Source of the DNA: DATHVR01 sp035461175
GTDB lineage: Bacteria; Actinomycetota; Acidimicrobiia; Spongiisociales; ZC4RG35
Direction: 5' to 3'
Length of the DNA stretch: 64,000 bases
NCBI GenBank assembly: GCA_035461175.1
Contig: DATHVR010000151.1
Location: 25,499 to 89,498 of the forward strand
Part shown: positions 55,400 to 63,996 of the stretch, in pieces
Numbering within the stretch: the first letter of the stretch is position 1
Layout: each line of letters begins with the position of its first letter
The notes under the pieces: model-generated
Seen by the model: only the letters and a program-made list of their open reading frames with translations
The model's database searches: none
Told to the model about the DNA's origin: nothing
Translations under genes and position numbers: made by a program

Positions 55400-55975
55400 A
55401 TGTTTCCCGGTCCTGACCCCGATGCCCGCAACGACATCGTTCTGACCACCGCCCGTCTCACCCTCCGCCCTCCCGACGACGGCGACGTCGAGCGACTCTT
55501 CGAACTGGTGGGAGGGGCGGATCGGGCCCGGGTGTGTGCCGGCCTGCTCTGGGACGGACCCGACTCAGCCGCCGAGATCGCCGGGTGGGTCCAGCGCCAT
55601 CGGCACGCCACCTTCTACGACGAGGGCTTCGCCTGGGTGATCCACCTGGACGGTGCGCCCGCCGGCACCATCGGTTTGCGTCCCCATCACTTTCCGGGCC
55701 GGGCCCTGGTCGGCTACTGGCTCGGCACGCCCTACTGGCGGCGGGGAATCATGAAAGAGGCGCTGACGGCGATCATGGATCTGGCGTTCACCGGGCTGGG
55801 GATGGGCAAGGTGGAGGCCGAGGTCTTCACCACCAACCTGGCCGGGCTGCGACTGGTGGAGAGCATCGGGATGCAGCGGGAGGCCATGTTCCGCCGGGCC
55901 GTCCGCAAGGGCGGCGAGTGGCTCGACGAAGCCGTCTATGGGCTGGTGCCCGAGGAGTGGCGTGTCAGGAGGTGA
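55400..55975 (+). CDS. GNAT family acetyltransferase, RimJ/RimL-like
   Basis: This 191-aa acetyltransferase starts with TTARLTLRPPDDGDVERLFE and has VGYWLGTPYWRRGIMKEALT (acetyl-CoA loop) followed by VFTTNLAGLRLVESIGMQ, the pattern of the RimJ/RimL group that acetylates protein N-termini or small amines. The target is unknown. It overlaps the converging acetyl-CoA synthetase by 11 nt at its tail. Confidence 0.9.
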   Translation: MFPGPDPDARNDIVLTTARLTLRPPDDGDVERLFELVGGADRARVCAGLLWDGPDSAAEIAGWVQRHRHATFYDEGFAWVIHLDGAPAGTIGLRPHHFPGRALVGYWLGTPYWRRGIMKEALTAIMDLAFTGLGMGKVEAEVFTTNLAGLRLVESIGMQREAMFRRAVRKGGEWLDEAVYGLVPEEWRVRR

Positions 55976-58688
55976 CGCCCGGTAGGTCGGCCAGTTCCGG
56001 CCTCTCCCCCGGCTCCAGCGGATCGACCCGCATCCGGTAGTCGACCACCATCACGCCCTCCCCGGGGGCCAGCACCTTCACGGGATTCAGGTCCATCTCG
56101 GCGATCTCGGGGACCACGTTGATCATCGCCGAGACTCGCAACAGGGCCTCCTCCAGCGCCGGGACATCGCCTTCGGGCATGTTGCGGTATCCCTCCAGAA
56201 GGGGGAATCCCCTGACGTCTCGCACCATCTCGCCCACATCGACATCGGTGAGGGGGTGGATGCGGAAGGCGACGTCACCCAGCAACTCGACGGTCACGCC
56301 GCCCAGGCCGAACACGATCAGGGGGCCGAAGCTCGGATCCTCGGTGGAGCCAATCAGGATCTCGTGGCCTTCGGGGACGAAGGACTGGACGATCACGCCC
56401 TCGGGGTCCGGGACCGCACCGGTTACCTGCTGGTAAGCCGCCCGCACTGTCTTCTCTCCGGAGACGTCGAGGACGACCCCGCCCACGTCGGACTTGTGGA
56501 GAGCGGACGGCGAGATCACCTTGAGGACCGAACGACCGATGGCCGCGGCCGCCTCCACCGCCTCGTCTTCGGTGTGGACCACCCGGGTGGTGGGAACGTT
56601 CAGTCCGAACGACTCCAGGATGGCGGTGACCTCGTCGGATTCCAGCCAACCCCCCTCCTCGCCGAGACGGGCGAGGGCTTCGTCGACTATCCGACGGGCA
56701 CGGGCGGGATCGGCATCTTCGAAGACGGGAACGGTGCCGGGATCGCGCCGGCGCCACTCCCCGTAGGCGACGGCACGGGTGAGGGCCAGCGCGGCCTGTT
56801 CGGGGAACTGGAAGATCGGTATGGCACGGGCGTCGTCGCCCCCGCTGAGATGCCTCGCGGCTGCCTCCCCGCCCATGAACACCGTCAGCAGCGAAACCTG
56901 GCCCTCATGGGCATCCTGGGCGGCACGCAGAGCCAGCGCCACCGGCTCCGAATGCCCGGGCGTGACCTCGACGTGGATCGCCACTACCGCATCCACCTCG
57001 CCGGACTCCATCAGGGTCGAGGTGGCGTGCTGGAACTCGCCGGGCCCGCCCGAGGCGATCAGGTCGATGGGGTTGGTGGTGGACGCCTCGGCGGCGAGCT
57101 CCTTGCGCAGCTCGGCTTGGGTCTCGTCGGAAAGGGCGGGAAGAGTGAGACCGTTGGCCTCGAGAGCATCGGCGGCGAGGATGCCGGGACCGCCGGCGTT
57201 GGTCACCACCCCGACCCGCTTGCCCCCCGGGATCGGCTGGTCGGCGAGGAGCGATCCCACCGCGAAGAGCTCCTCGATGGTGTCCACCCGGATCACCCCG
57301 GCCTGGCGGAAGAGCGCACCCACCGCCACGTCCGACGAGGCGAGCGCCCCCGTGTGGGAGGAGGCGGCCCGGGTTCCGGCCTGGGTCCGACCCGACTTGA
57401 CCGCAACGATCGGCTTGCGCCGCCCGATTCGACGGGCGATCCGAGAGAACTTCTTGGGGTTACCGAAGGACTCGAGATAGAGGAGGATGACATCGGTCTG
57501 GGGGTCGTCCTCCCAGGCCAGGAGCAGGTCGTTGCCGGATACATCTGCCTTGTTGCCGACCGAGACGAAATGGGAGATGCCGATGGCCGAGGCACGGGCA
57601 TAGTCGAGGATCGCCATCCCCAGCGCTCCCGACTGACTCGACATGGCGATGTTGCCGGCGGGTGGATACACCGGCGAGAACGTGCCGTTCATGCTCACGG
57701 CGGGAGAGGTGTTGAGCAGACCGAGGCAGTTGGGGCCGATCATTCGCACCCCGCCTTCGCGAACGATGTGCAACAGCTCTTTCTCCCGTGCGGCGCCCTC
57801 CTCGCCCATCTCCGAGAATCCGGCCGAGATCACCACGATGCCCCGCACCCCCGCCTCTACGCACTCGCGCACCACGTCGAGCACGTGCTCGGCGGGAACG
57901 ACGATGAAGGCAAGGTCGACCTCGTCGGGAATATCGGAGATCCTGGCGTAGGCCCGGACCGAGTTCACCACCCGGGCGCGGGGATTGATCGGATAGAGGG
58001 GGCCGGTGAAGCCCTCGTGGAGGAGGTTCCGGAAGAGCCGATTGCCGATCGAGGCGGGATTGGTGGAGGCTCCTATCACCGCCACCGACCGGGGGACGAA
58101 GATCGGTCCCAGCGAGGCCGTGACCGCCCGCCGCTCCCGCTCACCCCAGGCGGCCATGCTCCCTTCCGACTCCTCCACCGGAAAGTCGACGGTGTAGACG
58201 CCGTCGTCGAGGGTACGGCTGAGCTCGTAACCCGAATTGCGGAACACCCGCATCATCTGGCGGTTGTCGGGGAGCACGAAGGCCCGGAATCGGTGCACGC
58301 CGTGGCTGCGGGCATAGGAGGTGAGGAGCTGGAGCAACTCGGTGCCCAGGCCCCTCCCCTGGTGCTCGTCGGCGACGCCGAAGGCGACCTCAGCCGTGGT
58401 GGGATCGTCGTCGGCGACGTCGTAACGCCCCACTCCGATCATGCGCCCCTGGCTGATCGCCACCAGTGCCATGCGCTTGTCGTAGTCGACCGACGTGAAA
58501 TAGGCGATTTCGCCGGCGTCGATGCTGTTCTTGACCCGGAAGAAACGGAAGTAGCGGCTCTCGGCCCCCATTCGCTCGAACAGGTCCAGGAACAGCTCAC
58601 CGTCATCGGGTCGGATGGGACGGATCAGCACCCCCGCCCCGTCCCGAAGGACAACGTCTAGCTCATACTCGGATGGGTAAAGGGCCAC
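55965..58688 (-). CDS. Fused GNAT acetyltransferase and ADP-forming acetyl-CoA synthetase
   Basis: This 907-aa protein has an N-terminal GNAT domain (acetyl-CoA loop EHQGRGLGTELLQLL, 108-122), a CoA-binding domain (SVAVIGASTNPASIGNRLFR, 201-220), a succinyl-CoA-ligase-like core and a C-terminal ATP-grasp domain. The phosphohistidine position is kept (SSHTGALASSD, H445), whereas Pat-type lysine acetyltransferases often lose it. It may therefore still convert acetyl-CoA plus ADP and phosphate to acetate and ATP, or the reverse, as well as acetylate proteins. GTG 58688 starts 10 nt after the aceK stop, so the two form one operon. Confidence 0.9.
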   Translation of the reverse strand: MALYPSEYELDVVLRDGAGVLIRPIRPDDGELFLDLFERMGAESRYFRFFRVKNSIDAGEIAYFTSVDYDKRMALVAISQGRMIGVGRYDVADDDPTTAEVAFGVADEHQGRGLGTELLQLLTSYARSHGVHRFRAFVLPDNRQMMRVFRNSGYELSRTLDDGVYTVDFPVEESEGSMAAWGERERRAVTASLGPIFVPRSVAVIGASTNPASIGNRLFRNLLHEGFTGPLYPINPRARVVNSVRAYARISDIPDEVDLAFIVVPAEHVLDVVRECVEAGVRGIVVISAGFSEMGEEGAAREKELLHIVREGGVRMIGPNCLGLLNTSPAVSMNGTFSPVYPPAGNIAMSSQSGALGMAILDYARASAIGISHFVSVGNKADVSGNDLLLAWEDDPQTDVILLYLESFGNPKKFSRIARRIGRRKPIVAVKSGRTQAGTRAASSHTGALASSDVAVGALFRQAGVIRVDTIEELFAVGSLLADQPIPGGKRVGVVTNAGGPGILAADALEANGLTLPALSDETQAELRKELAAEASTTNPIDLIASGGPGEFQHATSTLMESGEVDAVVAIHVEVTPGHSEPVALALRAAQDAHEGQVSLLTVFMGGEAAARHLSGGDDARAIPIFQFPEQAALALTRAVAYGEWRRRDPGTVPVFEDADPARARRIVDEALARLGEEGGWLESDEVTAILESFGLNVPTTRVVHTEDEAVEAAAAIGRSVLKVISPSALHKSDVGGVVLDVSGEKTVRAAYQQVTGAVPDPEGVIVQSFVPEGHEILIGSTEDPSFGPLIVFGLGGVTVELLGDVAFRIHPLTDVDVGEMVRDVRGFPLLEGYRNMPEGDVPALEEALLRVSAMINVVPEIAEMDLNPVKVLAPGEGVMVVDYRMRVDPLEPGERPELADLPGVTS

Positions 58689-58698
58689 CCAGCCCAGG

Positions 58699-60444
58699 CT
58701 AACGCCCTTTGGCTCCCAGCCGGGCCCGGTTCTCGTACGGATATACCTCGATCAGCTCCCCGGCGGCGACCCGGCGTTGCACGGAGTCCCACCAGGCCGC
58801 CTCGAACAGGTCCCCATGCTGGGCCGTGAACACCTCCCGAATCTCGCCTCCCACCCCCAGGAAAGTGGAGAACTCGGTCGGAAACACGTCGGCGGGCCCG
58901 ATGCTGAACCACGGCTCGGCCGAGAGCTCGGTGGTGGGGTCGGGCGAGGGAGGAAGGGTCCGGAAATGCACATCTTCCAGCGCAGACAGCTCGTCGTAGT
59001 CATAGAAGACGACCCGGCCGTGGCGGGTGACCCCGAAGTTCTTGAGCAGGAGATCCCCCGGGAAGATCCCGGAGGCGGCCAGTTCCCGGATCGCATCCCC
59101 GTAGTCGAGCATCACCTCCCGCCCCAATGTGGGGTCGGCATCGCGAAGGTAGAGGTCGAGTGGGATCACCCGGCGCTCGACGTAGCAATGCTTGATGGTG
59201 ACCTCGTCTTCGGTCACGTCCACCGACCGGCTGCACTCGGAGGTGAGAGTCTCCAGGACCTCCCGGTCGAACCGGTCGGCGGGCAAGGCCAGGTAGGCGA
59301 ACTCCTGAGCGTCCACCAGCCGGCCGGCCCGGTCGTGGTGGAACACGTATCGGTACTTCTCTTTGACCTGGGATCGGGTGGTCGACTTCTGCGGCGGGAA
59401 GCGATCTTTGATCACCTTGAAGACGACGTCGAAGCCCGGGAGGGTGAAGACCACCATCACCAGGCCCCGGGTGCCCCGAGCCATCGAGAAACGGTCGCCC
59501 GACGTGAGCAGGTGCCGGCGGAGCTCCCGGTAGAGAGCGGTCTTGCCGTGTTTGTTGTGGCCGAGGCTGATGTAGAGCTCGGCGAGACGCTTGCGAGGCA
59601 TCAGGGTGCGCAGGAAACGGATCAGGTCCCAGGGCCGGTCGACGTCGACGTGGAAATAGGAGCGGGTGAACGAGAACAGGACCGAAACCTGGTTCTCCGT
59701 CAGCAGCACAGCGTCGATGACCATCCCCTCGGGGGGATGCAGCAGTGCCAGGACCAGCGGCACGACGTGGGAGCCGGAATACATCCGCCCCACGATGTAG
59801 GCGCCTTTCCCCCGGAAGAATACGGCGTCCACCGCCTCGGTCCGGTCCACCACCCGGAGCGCACCGATGGCGGTCAGATGGTCGGAGATCTTGTCGGCGG
59901 CCAGGGCCACGTCGTAGCCGAGGCCGGCGAACTCCCCGCTCAGGTTGGCGTCGCGGAGGATGGAGGCGATGAGATCGGGGATCGGCATCGACTCGTAACT
60001 GCGATGGAGCGGGACCGTCGATTCACTGGGAGGCGTATCGAAGTCCGTGTCCACGAACTCGATCCGGGGGTCGACCCCGACGGTGGTGAAGATCTTGCGG
60101 GTGACCGAGTTGAAGAAGGTCTCGGCCAGTTCCCAGTCGTGGCGGTCCATGATCAGGCCGGAGTAGACGGCTTTCATGCCCGCCCACACCATTTCGTCCT
60201 CGCTGCGCTCTCCGAAAATGCTGCGAATGGACCCGGCAGCCCCTTCCGCCGCCCGCTCGTACAGGTCGAGGCGCTCACGGGCATCGGTGGACATTCCCGC
60301 CCAGTCTCGCTCGGCGAAGCGGATCCGGGCCCGTCGGGTGACGATCCGGAACCGGGTCTCGAAGCCGTCGTAGGCCTCCGCCACGACACGGGCGCCGAGA
60401 TTGGCGAGCCGCGAGTCGGAGAGGGCGCTTGGCTGGCTGCTCAT
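58699..60444 (-). CDS. aceK: Isocitrate dehydrogenase kinase/phosphatase AceK
   Basis: This bifunctional enzyme phosphorylates isocitrate dehydrogenase to switch it off and removes the phosphate again, controlling flow into the glyoxylate bypass. The 581-aa length equals the E. coli enzyme (about 578). Shared motifs, from memory, are the ATP loop ARGTRGLVM (322-330), VFKVIKDRFPPQK with the catalytic Lys at 343, HHDRAGRLVDAQEF with D371 and IFPGDLLLKNFGVTRHG followed by VVFYDYDE. The family is mainly proteobacterial, so it is unexpected here. ATG 60444 is chosen; the open upstream frame has no similarity. No isocitrate lyase or dehydrogenase is nearby. Confidence 0.95.
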   Translation of the reverse strand: MSSQPSALSDSRLANLGARVVAEAYDGFETRFRIVTRRARIRFAERDWAGMSTDARERLDLYERAAEGAAGSIRSIFGERSEDEMVWAGMKAVYSGLIMDRHDWELAETFFNSVTRKIFTTVGVDPRIEFVDTDFDTPPSESTVPLHRSYESMPIPDLIASILRDANLSGEFAGLGYDVALAADKISDHLTAIGALRVVDRTEAVDAVFFRGKGAYIVGRMYSGSHVVPLVLALLHPPEGMVIDAVLLTENQVSVLFSFTRSYFHVDVDRPWDLIRFLRTLMPRKRLAELYISLGHNKHGKTALYRELRRHLLTSGDRFSMARGTRGLVMVVFTLPGFDVVFKVIKDRFPPQKSTTRSQVKEKYRYVFHHDRAGRLVDAQEFAYLALPADRFDREVLETLTSECSRSVDVTEDEVTIKHCYVERRVIPLDLYLRDADPTLGREVMLDYGDAIRELAASGIFPGDLLLKNFGVTRHGRVVFYDYDELSALEDVHFRTLPPSPDPTTELSAEPWFSIGPADVFPTEFSTFLGVGGEIREVFTAQHGDLFEAAWWDSVQRRVAAGELIEVYPYENRARLGAKGR

Positions 60445-60591
60445 CCCGTCAGGATGGAGCGAGAAAGGGCGCGACGCAAGACGACGAAACAATCCCGTAA
60501 TCAGGCCGAGCGGACATGGCAACACGAGCGCAACTCGTTCGAAAAGCTGCTCCCCCATCTTGTCTTCAACCGATCGACGGAGGTGATGGTG

Positions 60592-61923
60592 ATGAGATGG
60601 AAGCGAGCGCTGGCGTTGGGTGCGGCGTTATGGGTGATCCCGCTGGCGGCCTCGGCCCAGGAAGCCGAGGTCACCGTCGCCGAGGTGGCGGCGGCAGTCG
60701 ACACGGTCTGGGTGGTCGTGGCCGCCTTCATGGTGATGTTCATGCAGCCCGGTTTCGCCCTGGTCGAGGCCGGCTTCACCCGGGCCAAGAACACGGCCAA
60801 CATCGTCATGAAGAACTTCATGGACTTCTCGGTGGGCGCTCTCGTCTACTGGGCGGTCGGCTTCGGCCTCGCCTATGGCGGCTCTTCGGTAGGAGGATTT
60901 TTCGCCTACGGAGACTTCTTCATGGGCAATCCCGAGCGCAGCGTCGAGTGGTTCTTCCAGGTCGTTTTCGCCGCTACGGCCGCCACGATCGTGTCCGGGG
61001 CGATGGCCGAGCGCACCAAGTTCTCCGCCTACCTCCTCTACACGCCGTTCATCACCGGCCTCATCTACCCGGTCGTCACCCACTGGGTGTGGGGTGGTGG
61101 GTGGCTGGCGGAGCTGGGCTACATCGATTTCGCCGGTTCGGGTGTGGTCCACCTGACGGGCGCGGTGGCGGCGCTGGCCGGCGTCCTCACCATCGGGCCT
61201 CGACTCGGAAAGTACGACTCCGAAGGCAAGCCGCTGCCCCTCCCCGGCCACTCACTCATGCTCGGTGCCCTGGGCGTGTTCATCCTCTGGTTCGGCTGGT
61301 ACGGCTTCAACGCCGGCTCCACCCTGGCCGCCGTGGGTAGCGACATCGGCACCGTCGTCGTCACCACCACGCTCGCCTCCGCCGCGGGGGCACTGGCCGC
61401 CATGATCACCGCCTGGACCTACCCGGTCTACGGCAAGCCCGATGTGGGATTGACACTCAACGGTGCCCTGGCGGGCCTGGTGGGGATCACCGCCGGCACG
61501 GCCAACGTCTCCAATCTGGGGGCGGTCGTCATCGGCCTGGTGGCCGGCCTGCTGGTGGTGGTGGCCATCGTCGGCTTCGAACGGGGCGGCATCGACGACC
61601 CGGTCGGGGCGATCTCCGTCCATGGCGTCGCCGGGATCTGGGGCGTGCTGGCGGTGGGCATCTTCGACATCACCGGCAGCGGTCTCCTCTACGGCGGCGG
61701 CATCTCCCAGCTGGGAGTGCAGGCGCTGGGGGTGCTGGCCATCGTTACCTGGGTGTTCGTCACCTCGACCGCCGTCTTCCGCCTCATCAACCGGATGTGG
61801 GGGATGCGGGTCAGCGCCGAGGAGGAGCTGACCGGTCTCGACCGGATGGAGCACGGCGCCGCCGCCTATCCGGAGTTCATGGAGCAGATCGCCGACCCGG
61901 CCACGCTCGACCCCGTGCCCTGA
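60592..61923 (+). CDS. amt: Ammonium transporter (Amt family)
   Basis: This membrane channel of about 443 aa takes up ammonium. A signal peptide (ALALGAALWVIPLAASA) is followed by eleven predicted helices with the family motifs FMQPGFALVEAGFTRAKNTA, FAATAATIVSGAMAERTKF, HWVWGGGWLAELGYIDFAGS and SVHGVAGIWGVLAVGIF. A GGAGG site precedes ATG 60592 with 8-nt spacing; two GTG codons and another ATG lie just upstream. No GlnK partner is visible. A strong terminator follows at 61946. It is divergent from aceK. Confidence 0.95.
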   Translation: MRWKRALALGAALWVIPLAASAQEAEVTVAEVAAAVDTVWVVVAAFMVMFMQPGFALVEAGFTRAKNTANIVMKNFMDFSVGALVYWAVGFGLAYGGSSVGGFFAYGDFFMGNPERSVEWFFQVVFAATAATIVSGAMAERTKFSAYLLYTPFITGLIYPVVTHWVWGGGWLAELGYIDFAGSGVVHLTGAVAALAGVLTIGPRLGKYDSEGKPLPLPGHSLMLGALGVFILWFGWYGFNAGSTLAAVGSDIGTVVVTTTLASAAGALAAMITAWTYPVYGKPDVGLTLNGALAGLVGITAGTANVSNLGAVVIGLVAGLLVVVAIVGFERGGIDDPVGAISVHGVAGIWGVLAVGIFDITGSGLLYGGGISQLGVQALGVLAIVTWVFVTSTAVFRLINRMWGMRVSAEEELTGLDRMEHGAAAYPEFMEQIADPATLDPVP

Positions 61924-61945
61924 CTCGCCGATCGGGGGAACGAAG

Positions 61946-61972
61946 AAGGGCGGCCCGCAGGGGGCCGCCCTT
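61946..61972. terminator. Bidirectional terminator between amt and tRNA-Leu
   Basis: The arms AAGGGCGGCCC (61946-61956) and GGGCCGCCCTT (61962-61972) are perfect complements. It lies 22 nt after the amt stop and, on the other strand, 6 nt after the tRNA 3' end, where TTCTTCGTT follows on the minus strand. It probably ends both transcripts. Confidence 0.85.
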
Positions 61973-61978
61973 CACTTG

Positions 61979-62065
61979 TGCCCGGGGTGGGAGTCGAACC
62001 CACACGTCCGCTTGGGGACAGAGGTGTTTAAGACCTCCGCGTCTGACCGATTCCGCCACCCGGGC
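61979..62065 (-). tRNA. tRNA-Leu (anticodon UAA)
   Basis: On the minus strand the acceptor stem GCCCGGG pairs with CCCGGGC followed by discriminator A. The anticodon stem GAGGT/ACCTC encloses the loop CTTAAAC, giving anticodon TAA that reads UUA. A long variable arm (TGTCCCCAAGCGGACG) marks a type II leucine tRNA, and the T-loop GTGGGTTCGACTCCCAC is intact. CCA is not encoded. Total length is 87 nt. Confidence 0.97.
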
Positions 62066-62094
62066 CACAAAATCCGCCGAACCTGAGGTTCGGC

Positions 62095-62111
62095 TGTACC
62101 ACCACGGTACA
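62095..62111. promoter_or_regulatory. Operator-like inverted repeat upstream of the AbiEi/DUF559 gene
   Basis: TGTACC (62095-62100) and GGTACA (62106-62111) form a perfect 6-bp inverted repeat with a 5-nt spacer, 83 nt before ATG 62194. A second small hairpin (CCGAACC and GGTTCGG, 62077-62093) lies just upstream. The AbiEi-type helix-turn-helix protein encoded downstream could bind here to control itself; this is inference. Confidence 0.4.
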
Positions 62112-62112
62112 A

Positions 62113-62127
62113 AACTCTCTCGAGTTC
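62113..62127 (+). repeat. 15-bp inverted repeat, left copy
   Basis: AACTCTCTCGAGTTC is the exact reverse complement of 63982-63996. The pair brackets the DUF559 and ppx genes. It is short enough to arise by chance, but its position is suggestive. Confidence 0.4.
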
Positions 62128-62193
62128 GCGGTCATAGCGGACCGCACAAGCGACCCTCTTCACATCCCCGACGAACTCCGGCATGGTGCGGTC

Positions 62194-63108
62194 ATGGTCG
62201 ACATCGCCGACATCCGCCTCCGGGAATGGGTCCGCGATCGCCCCGCCACCATCGTCTCCCGCCGTGAGGCACTGGCCCTCGGCTTCACGGACCGGATGAT
62301 CCGGCGCCGGATCGAGGCCGGATGGTGGAAGCCGGTGCAACGCGGCGCGTACGACATCACCGACTCCTACAACGACTGGTTCGCCACCCTCACCGCCGCG
62401 GTCTCGAAGCTTCCGGCCGTCGCCTCCCACCATTCGGCCGCCGAGCTGCACGGATTCCCACTCACTCCTCGAGGCAAACTGGTCGTCACAGTCCCCCATC
62501 GCACCAGCCATACATTCCCCGGGGTGGAGGTGCGGCAGTCGACCGACCTCACTCCGGTCTACATCACCGAGGTCGAGGGTCTTCCCACCACGACGCCGGA
62601 GCGGGTCATCCTCGACATCGCCCACCGCCACCAGCTCAGCTTCCTCGTCACGCTCCTCGAGAAGCTGATCGTGGCTCACCAGATCGATCCCCAGGAGATG
62701 GAACGTGCCCTGGCCGACCTGGGCCGACGCGGCCGCCCCGGCACCGTCAAGACACGAAAGGCGCTCGAGGCGGTGATGCCGGTTCTCGAACGCCTGGAGA
62801 GCGAACTCGAGCGCATCGTTCTGGATCTGATCCGGACCGCCGGTCTCCCAATGCCCATCGTGCAATACCCCCTGCCGTGGCGGACGCACCGGCCGGGTCG
62901 GGTCGACATGGCCTACGTCGAGGCCCGGCTCATCATCGAGTGCGACGGGCTCCGCTGGCACATCGCCGCCGAGACGTTCGAAGACGACCGCCGGCGGGAC
63001 AATCTCGCCATCACGGCCGGTTGGCGGGTGATCCGTATCACCTGGAAGATGGCCACCGAGGAACCCGAAATGGTGGTGGGCCTGATTCGGTACGCGCTCG
63101 CTAGGTGA
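62194..63108 (+). CDS. AbiEi-type winged-helix protein with C-terminal DUF559 endonuclease-like domain
   Basis: This 304-aa protein starts with a DNA-binding region like AbiEi antitoxins (IVSRREALALGFTDRMIRRR, then AGWWKPVQRGAYDI) and a middle domain (VASHHSAAELHGFPL, TTTPERVILDIAHRHQLSF). It ends with a VSR/PD-(D/E)XK-like DUF559 domain (RVDMAYVEARLIIECDGLRWH, split from DNLAITAGWRVIRITW). Such proteins are common and scattered in actinobacteria; a role in defence or regulation is proposed but unproven, and no AbiEii toxin is adjacent. The start is ATG 62194. The tail overlaps the converging ppx by 8 nt. Confidence 0.85.
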   Translation: MVDIADIRLREWVRDRPATIVSRREALALGFTDRMIRRRIEAGWWKPVQRGAYDITDSYNDWFATLTAAVSKLPAVASHHSAAELHGFPLTPRGKLVVTVPHRTSHTFPGVEVRQSTDLTPVYITEVEGLPTTTPERVILDIAHRHQLSFLVTLLEKLIVAHQIDPQEMERALADLGRRGRPGTVKTRKALEAVMPVLERLESELERIVLDLIRTAGLPMPIVQYPLPWRTHRPGRVDMAYVEARLIIECDGLRWHIAAETFEDDRRRDNLAITAGWRVIRITWKMATEEPEMVVGLIRYALAR

Positions 63109-63964
63109 GCCGGGCGACGATCCCGTCCAGGAGATCCCGCTCGGACACCAGGCATTCCCGTGCGGCGAGGGCCGCCAGCACCTGCTCGGCAACGATCGCT
63201 CCGCCGAGGATCACGGGGGCGCGACGGGGCTCGATCCCGGGAAGGCTGGCGGTCTCTTCCACCGAGAGGGTCGCCAGCCGGTCGATCCACCGACCCAGTA
63301 GCCGGGCACTCAATCGGGAGTGGTGGATCAGATCGGGGGCGTACACCCCGTGCTCGATCGCTGCCAGAGTGGTCCAGGTCCCGGCCACGCCGACTACCGG
63401 CCGGGAGGTGGGATCGACGAGAGCCAGCACCTCCTGCACCGTTGCCCGGGCATCGGCCAGAGTCAGATCGGAAACCGGCCGGTCCACCAGGTGCTGGTCG
63501 GTGAGCCGCACCGACCCCATCTCGTAGGAGGTGCCGCCTCCGGCGGTAACGACCTCGGTGCTACCTCCGCCGATATCCACCACCACCGGATCGTCCCCGG
63601 GCAGATCGGAGGCGGCTCCCGCATACGACAGGGCGGCCTCTTCCTCACCCGGGATCACTTCGATCGGGAACCCGAGGACTTCAACGGCTTGGCTCAGAAA
63701 GTCGGCCGTGTCGGTGGCATTGCGGCCGGCGGCGGTCATCACTGCCCGCTTCGACTCCGCCGCCCGATCCGCGATGGCACTGGCGTAGGCGCCCAGCACT
63801 TCGAGGGTGGCCGAACGCCCTTGCGGATTCAGACGGGATGATGCGGCCAGCCCCTTCCCCAAACCGGTCACTTTGCTCCGTCGGGTCAGGTCGGCCCCGT
63901 GCTCATCGACTACCAGCAGACGCACGGAGTTGGTCCCGATGTCGATGGCCGCCCGACGTCTCAA
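63101..63964 (-). CDS. ppx: Exopolyphosphatase/pppGpp phosphohydrolase family protein
   Basis: This 287-aa Ppx/GppA protein has the ASKHA phosphate loops: AAIDIGTNSVRLLVVDE (phosphate 1), EVIPGEEEAALSYAGA and VVVDIGGGSTEVVTA (phosphate 2), plus VVGVAGTWTTLAAI. It would cleave polyphosphate or convert pppGpp to ppGpp. Length matches the short actinobacterial form that lacks the HD domain. TTG 63964 is the first usable start: an in-frame stop lies 6 nt upstream, where an overlapping ATG-GGT-GAC-CGT-TGA frame suggests the tail of another minus-strand gene. Confidence 0.92.
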   Translation of the reverse strand: MRRRAAIDIGTNSVRLLVVDEHGADLTRRSKVTGLGKGLAASSRLNPQGRSATLEVLGAYASAIADRAAESKRAVMTAAGRNATDTADFLSQAVEVLGFPIEVIPGEEEAALSYAGAASDLPGDDPVVVDIGGGSTEVVTAGGGTSYEMGSVRLTDQHLVDRPVSDLTLADARATVQEVLALVDPTSRPVVGVAGTWTTLAAIEHGVYAPDLIHHSRLSARLLGRWIDRLATLSVEETASLPGIEPRRAPVILGGAIVAEQVLAALAARECLVSERDLLDGIVARLT

Positions 63965-63981
63965 CGGTCACCCATCCCCGT

Positions 63982-63996
63982 GAACTCGAGAGAGTT
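63982..63996 (+). repeat. 15-bp inverted repeat, right copy
   Basis: GAACTCGAGAGAGTT is the exact reverse complement of 62113-62127, 1.87 kb away. It lies 18 nt upstream of the ppx start, 4 nt before the window edge, so its wider context is not visible. Confidence 0.4.

Noticed and set aside
58777..60591. Very long plus-strand frame joined to amt
   Set aside because: The part before 60592 is the antisense of aceK with low-complexity His/Gly/Glu composition; only the Amt part has family motifs.
62077..62093. Small hairpin as a terminator
   Set aside because: It lies upstream of the tRNA and of the DUF559 gene and has no T-tract, so a terminator role is unsupported.
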